A DNA stretch of 5,869 bases from assembly GCA_964543965.1 (NCBI GenBank), contig CAZJAX010000109.1, positions 1 to 5,869 on the forward strand, in the 5' to 3' direction. Below the pieces are notes generated by a model. It was not told the origin of the DNA and did not search any database. It saw nothing but the letters and a program-made list of their open reading frames with translations. The position numbers and the translations under genes were made by a program. This document shows positions 1 to 5,869 of the stretch, one piece after another. The DNA comes from CAMDWQ01 sp964543965 (lineage in GTDB: Bacteria > Omnitrophota > Gorgyraeia > 2-02-FULL-51-18). Position 1 is the stretch's first letter. Each line of letters opens with the position of its first letter.

Positions 1-1
1 T

Positions 2-3000
2 GCCCCCGAAGTCATCGTGCGCAACGAAAAGCGCATGCTTCAGGAAGCTGTCGACGCGCTATTCGACAACGGCCGTCACGGCCGCCCCGTGCTCGGTTCC
101 GGCAACCGTCCTCTGAAGAGCCTTTCCGACATGCTGAAGGGCAAGCAGGGTCGCTTCCGTCAGAACCTGCTCGGTAAACGCGTCGATTATTCCGGCCGTT
201 CCGTCATCGTCGTGGGCCCGGAGCTCAAGCTCCATCAGTGCGGCCTGCCGAAGAAGATGGCGCTCGAACTGTTCGAACCTTTCATCATCAAAAAGCTCCG
301 TGAGCGCGGTTTCGTGCACACGATCAAGAGCGCCAAGCGCATGGTCGAAAAAGAGCGCTTGGAAGTCTGGGACATTCTTGAAGAAGTCATCAAGAACCAC
401 CCGGTCATGCTGAACCGCGCCCCAACGCTGCATCGTCTCGGTATCCAGGCGTTCGAGCCCGTGCTCGTTGAAGGCAAGGCCATCCGTATCCATCCGCTCG
501 TCTGCGCGGCGTTCAACGCCGACTTTGACGGTGACCAGATGGCCGTGCACGTGCCGTTGTCGCTGGAGGCGCAGATCGAGTGCCGCATCCTGCTGCTTTC
601 GGTGAACAATATCTTTTCGCCGGCCGACGGCCGTCCCATCGCGACCCCGTCGCAGGACGTTGTTCTCGGCTGTTATTACATGACCAAGGAAAAGCCGGGC
701 TCCAAAGGCCAGGGAATTACCTTCTCCAACCCTGAAGAAGTCATCACGGCCTATTCCGACAAGGAAGTCGGCATTCACGCCAAGATCAAGGTCCGCGTCA
801 AGGGCCAGATCCTCGAAACCACAGTCGGTCGCGTGATGTTCAATCAATTGCTTCCCGAAGCGGTGCCGTTTGCTAATTTCGTCATGACGAAGTCCAAGCT
901 GAACCAAGTCATCGCCAACAGCTATAAACTGACGGGCCATCATCGCACGATCAAGCTTTTGGACGATCTTAAGGACATCGGCTTTGAAGCGGCGACCCTC
1001 GCGGGCGTCTCGATCTCTCTCGACGATCTCAAGATCCCGGGTCGTAAGCAGGCTGTACTCGACAAGTCGACGGAAAAGGTCGCAAAGGTCGACGAGCAGT
1101 ACCGCCGCGGTGTCATTACAGAAGGTGAGCGCTACAACAATATCATCGACGTTTGGACTCAAGCTACAGACGAAGTCGCGGATGCCGTTTTTGCGGACCT
1201 CGAATCGTTCAATCCGATCTTCATGATGGCGGATTCGGGCGCGAGAGGTTCGAAGCAGCAGATCCGCCAGCTGGCGGGTATGCGCGGTCTTATGGCAAAA
1301 CCGTCGGGCGAGATCATCGAAAGCCCGATCAAAGCCAATTTCCGCGAAGGTCTGACCATGCTCGAATATTTCATTTCAACTCACGGCGCCCGCAAGGGTC
1401 TGGCCGATACCGCGCTTAAGACCGCTGACTCAGGCTATCTGACACGCCGTCTCGTGGACGTCGCTCAGGATGTGATCATCAACCAGGATGATTGCGGCAC
1501 CGTTAAGGGAATTTTTATCGAAGCGATCGTTGAAGGCGACGAGATCGTTGTTCCGCTGAAAGAAAGAATCATCGGGCGCGTCGCTTTGGATAATATTGTT
1601 GATGTTGTTAGCGACACCTCGCTTGTCGAGGCGAACCAGGAGATCACGGAAGATGCGGCGAAGCTCATCGAAGAGGCGGGCATCGACAAGATCAAGATCC
1701 GCTCCGTGCTTACCTGCGAATCCCGCCGCGGCGTTTGCGCCAAGTGCTACGGCCGCAATTTAGCGACCGGACGGCTTGTGGAGCTCGGCGAAGCGGTCGG
1801 TATCATAGCCGCTCAGTCCATCGGCGAACCCGGTACGCAGCTGACCATGAGAACCTTCCACATCGGCGGTACTGCGAGCCGGACTGTTGCCGAATCCTCG
1901 ATCAAAGCGAAGAACTCAGGCGTGATCAAGTACCACGCGGTCAAAACCGTCGCGCTTAAGCAGGGCACCTTCGTCATTTTGAACCGCAACGGTCAGGTCT
2001 CGATCCATGATGATTCGGGCCGCGAGCTCGAGCGCCATGCAGTTCCGCATGGCGGCTACCTCAAGGTGGCTGACGGCGGTAAAGTGACCAAGGGCACCGT
2101 CTTCATCGATTGGGATCCTTATTCTTCCTCGATCTTCACTGAAGTCGAAGGAACGGTCAAATTTGAAGACATCATTGAAGAAGTGACCATGCACAAGCAG
2201 CTCGACTCTGCCACCGGCAACATCGAGCGCGTGATCATGGAGCACCGCGGTGAGCATCACCCTCAGATCCTTGTTCTCGACCCTAAGAGGGAAGTGCTTG
2301 CCATTTATCCGATCCCTTCCGGAGCGCATATCACCGTCGATGACGGCGACAAAGTGCATGCGGGAAACCTGATCGCGAAGACTCCCCGTAAGATCACCAA
2401 GACGAAGGATATCACCGGAGGTCTTCCGCGCGTGGCCGAATTGTTCGAAGCCCGCCGCCCGAAGGATCCGGCGATCATTTCCGAAATCGACGGTGTCGTT
2501 GAATTCGGCGAATCGCGCAAGGGTCATCGCCGCGTCATCATCAAGAGCTCGACCGGTATGAAGAAAGAGTACCTGATCCCGCACGGTAAGCACCTGAACG
2601 TGTACAAGGGCGACTTCGTGTACGCAGGCAATCAGCTCGTTGACGGACCGGTTGTTCCGCAGGACATTCTGAAGATCTCGGGCGAGCGCAAACTGCAGGA
2701 ATACCTGGTCAACGAAGTTCAGGAAGTCTACCGTCTGCAGGGTGTGAGCATCAACGATAAGCACATCGAGGTCATTGTGCGTCAGATGCTGCGCAAAGTG
2801 CGCATCACAGACGGAGGAGACACCGATTTCTTAACCGGCATGCAGGTCGACCGCTTCAAGCTGCAGGAAGAGAACGAGCTTTTCTCCAAAAAGAAGAAGG
2901 ATGTTGCGAAGGCGGAGCCGATCCTTTTAGGTATCACCCGCGCATCTCTTTCCACCGAAAGCTTTATCTCGGCGGCAAGCTTCCAGGAGACGACCCGCGT

Positions 3001-3214
3001 GCTCACAGACGCGGCTGCTTCGGGCAGAAAAGATTACTTGCTTGGATTGAAAGAAAACGTTATTATGGGACACCTCATTCCTGCCGGCACCGGTTTTGCG
3101 GGCCAGCGTCGTGTCGAAATAGTGCGCCACATCGAGGAAGAAACCAAAAAGAGTAAACCCGCGGATAAGATATTTGCGGACGAAATTTTGACAACAGAGG
3201 AAACGACAAGTTAA
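2..3214 (+). CDS. rpoC: DNA-directed RNA polymerase subunit beta' (5'-truncated by the window)
   Basis: Catalytic largest subunit of RNA polymerase; 1070 residues are visible, starting near E. coli residue 287, so the whole protein would be about 1355 aa (E. coli 1407). The GTG at 17 is not the start, because the conserved APEVIVRNEKRM block runs through it. Visible in order: the NADFDGD active-site loop with three Mg-binding Asp (515-535); the bridge-helix region, FMMADSGARGS to GLMAKP (about 1208-1306); the four Cys of the second zinc site (codons 1493, 1715, 1736, 1745; the last three spaced C-x6-C-x2-C); the trigger-loop segment LTMRTFHIGG with its catalytic-region His at 1859; a long SI3-like insertion; the second trigger-loop half, TKDITGGLPRVAELFEARRP (from 2402); and the C-terminal ESFISAASFQETTRVL block. 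The N-terminal zinc site and clamp lie upstream of the window. It ends in TAA, two bases before rpsL. rpoB is expected upstream (inference). Confidence 0.99.
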   Translation, partial: APEVIVRNEKRMLQEAVDALFDNGRHGRPVLGSGNRPLKSLSDMLKGKQGRFRQNLLGKRVDYSGRSVIVVGPELKLHQCGLPKKMALELFEPFIIKKLRERGFVHTIKSAKRMVEKERLEVWDILEEVIKNHPVMLNRAPTLHRLGIQAFEPVLVEGKAIRIHPLVCAAFNADFDGDQMAVHVPLSLEAQIECRILLLSVNNIFSPADGRPIATPSQDVVLGCYYMTKEKPGSKGQGITFSNPEEVITAYSDKEVGIHAKIKVRVKGQILETTVGRVMFNQLLPEAVPFANFVMTKSKLNQVIANSYKLTGHHRTIKLLDDLKDIGFEAATLAGVSISLDDLKIPGRKQAVLDKSTEKVAKVDEQYRRGVITEGERYNNIIDVWTQATDEVADAVFADLESFNPIFMMADSGARGSKQQIRQLAGMRGLMAKPSGEIIESPIKANFREGLTMLEYFISTHGARKGLADTALKTADSGYLTRRLVDVAQDVIINQDDCGTVKGIFIEAIVEGDEIVVPLKERIIGRVALDNIVDVVSDTSLVEANQEITEDAAKLIEEAGIDKIKIRSVLTCESRRGVCAKCYGRNLATGRLVELGEAVGIIAAQSIGEPGTQLTMRTFHIGGTASRTVAESSIKAKNSGVIKYHAVKTVALKQGTFVILNRNGQVSIHDDSGRELERHAVPHGGYLKVADGGKVTKGTVFIDWDPYSSSIFTEVEGTVKFEDIIEEVTMHKQLDSATGNIERVIMEHRGEHHPQILVLDPKREVLAIYPIPSGAHITVDDGDKVHAGNLIAKTPRKITKTKDITGGLPRVAELFEARRPKDPAIISEIDGVVEFGESRKGHRRVIIKSSTGMKKEYLIPHGKHLNVYKGDFVYAGNQLVDGPVVPQDILKISGERKLQEYLVNEVQEVYRLQGVSINDKHIEVIVRQMLRKVRITDGGDTDFLTGMQVDRFKLQEENELFSKKKKDVAKAEPILLGITRASLSTESFISAASFQETTRVLTDAAASGRKDYLLGLKENVIMGHLIPAGTGFAGQRRVEIVRHIEEETKKSKPADKIFADEILTTEETTS
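1871..2401 (+). other. SI3-like insertion within the beta' trigger loop (coding subregion of rpoC)
   Basis: Between the two halves of the trigger loop (MRTFHIGG ending near 1870, and TKDITGGLPRV from 2402) lie about 175-180 residues. In Firmicutes or Thermus the two halves are almost contiguous. The position and size match the SI3 insertion of E. coli beta' (about 188 residues, two sandwich-barrel hybrid motif folds). Repeated beta-rich, Gly/Asp/Val turn patterns such as VADGGKVTKG and VDDGDKVHAG fit that fold. Presence of SI3 is a known marker of Gram-negative-type polymerase lineages. The boundaries are approximate. Confidence 0.8.
3196..3201 (+). promoter_or_regulatory. Candidate ribosome binding site for rpsL, inside the rpoC 3' end
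   Basis: AGAGGA is the best Shine-Dalgarno-like stretch upstream of the rpsL ATG, but it sits 15 bases from the start codon, longer than the usual 5-9. It lies in the last codons of rpoC. No better purine run is closer, so rpsL initiation probably also relies on coupling to rpoC termination two bases upstream (inference). Confidence 0.4.
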
Positions 3215-3216
3215 GT

Positions 3217-3615
3217 ATGCCGACAATAAGCCAGCTGATCCGTTTAGGGCGTCAGAAAGTTAAGGTTAAAACCAAATCACCGGCGTTGACTTCTTCTCCC
3301 CAGAGAAGGGGCGTGTGCCTGCAGGTGAAAACCCAGACCCCGAAAAAGCCGAATTCGGCTCTTCGTAAAGTTGCGCGTGTACGCTTGACCAATGGCTATG
3401 AGGTCACGGCGTATATCCCCGGAGTCGGGCACAATCTTCAGGAGCACTCGATTGTGACCGTGCGCGGCGGACGCGTTAAGGATTTGCCGGGCGTGCGATA
3501 TCACATCGTCCGCGGCACTCTGGACACCGCTGGTGTCCAGGACCGCAGGATCTCCCGATCCAAGTACGGCGCAAAGATGCCCAAAGCGGGCGGCGCTGAC
3601 GCAAAAAAGAAATAA
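3217..3615 (+). CDS. rpsL: 30S ribosomal protein S12
   Basis: S12 lies at the 30S decoding centre and contacts the codon-anticodon helix and helices 18, 27 and 44 of 16S rRNA. The 132-aa product (E. coli 124) begins with the canonical MPTISQLIR, which fixes the ATG at 3217. Core motifs are all present: PQRRGVC, TPKKPNSALRK, GHNLQEHS and GGRVKDLPGVRYH. Lys43, Lys88 and Pro91, sites where streptomycin-resistance or restrictive changes arise, are all wild type, as is Asp89, the residue methylthiolated in E. coli. The extra length is a Lys-rich C-terminal tail (GGADAKKK). The gene ends in two tandem in-frame stops, TAATAA. It starts 2 bases after rpoC and ends 12 bases before rpsG, consistent with co-transcription. 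Confidence 0.99.
   Translation: MPTISQLIRLGRQKVKVKTKSPALTSSPQRRGVCLQVKTQTPKKPNSALRKVARVRLTNGYEVTAYIPGVGHNLQEHSIVTVRGGRVKDLPGVRYHIVRGTLDTAGVQDRRISRSKYGAKMPKAGGADAKKK
3520..3540 (+). repeat. Perfect inverted repeat (9-bp stem, 3-base loop) inside rpsL
   Basis: CTGGACACC, loop GCT, GGTGTCCAG: the two arms are exact reverse complements, with one further possible U-G pair outside. It encodes LDTAGVQ of S12. Much of the symmetry follows from the codons of the conserved D-T-A-G-V motif, so it may be a by-product of the protein sequence. There is no U-run after it, so it is not an intrinsic terminator. Confidence 0.6.
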
Positions 3616-3616
3616 T

Positions 3617-3624
3617 AAAGGGAA
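3617..3624 (+). promoter_or_regulatory. Ribosome binding site of rpsG
   Basis: AAAGGGAA lies just upstream of the ATG at 3628, leaving only about 3-5 bases of spacer, and overlaps the second of the two tandem rpsL stop codons. It is a moderate, imperfect Shine-Dalgarno match and supports the chosen start. Confidence 0.6.
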
Positions 3625-3627
3625 GCC

Positions 3628-4098
3628 ATGAGAAGAAGAAGAGCAGATAAAAGAGAAGTTAATCCGGATCCGAAGTTCAACCAGAAGATCGTCTCCCGTT
3701 TTATCAACATCCTGATGATCGACGGTAAGAAGTGGAATGCGGAAAAGATCATTTATGGATCTATGGATATTCTGCAGCAGAAGACGCAGAAGGCCGACAT
3801 GGTCGAGGTCCTGACAAAGGCTATCGACAACGTCCGCCCTTTGCTTGAGCTTAAGAGCCGCCGCGTCGGCGGTGCGACCTACCAGATTCCTGTAGAGGTG
3901 AAGGGTGATCGTGGCGCTCAGTTGGCGATGCGATGGATGAGAAACGCAGCCCGCGGCCGCAAAGGCAAGCCGATGAAGCAGCGTCTGGCTGACGAGATTT
4001 TAGACGCTTACAACGGTCAAGGCACCTCCGTCAAAAAGAAAGAAGAAATTCACAAAATGGCCGAAGCGAACCGCGCTTTCAGCCATTACCGCTGGTAG
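3628..4098 (+). CDS. rpsG: 30S ribosomal protein S7
   Basis: S7 is a primary binder of the 3' major domain of 16S rRNA. It nucleates assembly of the 30S head and lies near the E-site tRNA and the mRNA exit. The 156-aa product has the usual family length. The basic N-terminus (MRRRRADKR) leads into the conserved DPKF and INILMIDGKK stretches, then SRRVGGATYQIPVEV, LAMRWM, the Lys/Arg-rich rRNA-binding segment ARGRKGKPMKQRLADE, and the C-terminal EIHKMAEANRAFSHYRW. Trp36, directly after DGKK where Ser or a small residue is usual, is atypical. Five of the first nine codons are AGA, although CGC/CGT serves most Arg elsewhere. In E. coli S7 represses its operon by binding the rpsL-rpsG spacer; here that spacer is only 12 bases. 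Confidence 0.99.
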   Translation: MRRRRADKREVNPDPKFNQKIVSRFINILMIDGKKWNAEKIIYGSMDILQQKTQKADMVEVLTKAIDNVRPLLELKSRRVGGATYQIPVEVKGDRGAQLAMRWMRNAARGRKGKPMKQRLADEILDAYNGQGTSVKKKEEIHKMAEANRAFSHYRW

Positions 4099-4128
4099 TC
4101 AATCAACCCAATGGGTAACCGGTAAGAA

Positions 4129-4134
4129 AAAGAG
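4129..4134 (+). promoter_or_regulatory. Weak candidate ribosome binding site of fusA in the 45-base rpsG-fusA spacer
   Basis: AAAGAG ends 9 bases before the fusA ATG. It is a partial Shine-Dalgarno match in an A-rich leader (4121-4143) that should be unstructured. The rest of the spacer (4099-4120) holds only a short ACCC-AAT-GGGT inverted repeat, too weak to call. This is surprisingly weak for a protein as abundant as EF-G. Confidence 0.4.
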
Positions 4135-4143
4135 ATTTTATTT

Positions 4144-5869
<1,726 letters not shown>

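Noticed and set aside
17..19. GTG at 17 as a possible rpoC start
   Set aside because: The conserved beta' block continues upstream in frame (A-P-E-V-I before it), and about 285 N-terminal residues, including the first zinc site, are missing. The gene is cut by the window.
59..1162. Long open frame (367 codons) on the - strand opposite rpoC
   Set aside because: It lies wholly antisense to highly conserved beta' sequence. Its product is low-complexity and unrecognisable, and such frames are common opposite genes with strong C/G-ending codon bias.
1916..2764. Open frame of 282 codons on the - strand opposite rpoC
   Set aside because: A shadow of the real gene in the same antisense phase as the frame at 59-1162. 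No ribosome site or family resemblance is visible.
3188..3216. Perfect -35-like TTGACA at 3188-3193 just before rpsL
   Set aside because: At spacings of 16-19 the downstream hexamers match TATAAT at no more than 3 of 6 positions. A transcript would start inside rpsL, so it would not carry a usable leader for it.
4106..4116. Short inverted repeat ACCC-AAT-GGGT in the rpsG-fusA spacer as a terminator or operator
   Set aside because: A four-base stem is too weak, there is no U-run after it, and fusA follows 27 bases later.

Overview
This window is a housekeeping block of a bacterial chromosome, read entirely on the + strand: the 3' part of rpoC (RNA polymerase beta'), complete rpsL (S12), complete rpsG (S7) and the 5' four-fifths of fusA (EF-G). 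Both edge genes are cut by the window and not by any visible lesion. All four frames are intact, with no frameshift, internal stop, mobile element, CRISPR array, tRNA or rRNA.

Layout: rpoC fills positions 2-3214. rpsL starts two bases after the rpoC stop (3217-3615). rpsG follows 12 bases later (3628-4098), and fusA follows after a 45-base gap (4144 to the window edge). Non-coding DNA between genes totals 59 bases, so there is no gene-free stretch to describe. I see no convincing internal promoter or terminator. The arrangement suggests one transcription unit that joins the end of an rpoBC operon to a str operon (rpsL-rpsG-fusA, commonly followed by tuf). The genes supply the transcription catalytic core, the 30S decoding-centre protein S12, the 30S head assembly protein S7 and the translocase EF-G, so the unit would co-express transcription and translation machinery.

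Organism: a bacterium of moderately high GC with C/G-ending codons common. Beta' carries a long insertion of roughly 175-180 residues inside the trigger loop. Its position and size match SI3 of Gram-negative lineages, which is absent from Firmicutes, Actinobacteria and Thermus. Unlike in E. coli, rpoC abuts rpsL. Together these point to a Gram-negative-type lineage outside the Gammaproteobacteria. The S12 and EF-G sequences give me a weak impression of the PVC/Omnitrophota/Elusimicrobiota neighbourhood, but I cannot settle this without a tree.

Novelty: I found no undescribed system. The points worth a second look are small: very tight gene junctions that leave no room for an E. coli-type S7 operator, a perfect hairpin inside rpsL, an AGA cluster opening rpsG, and a few unusual residues in EF-G domain IV near the window edge.
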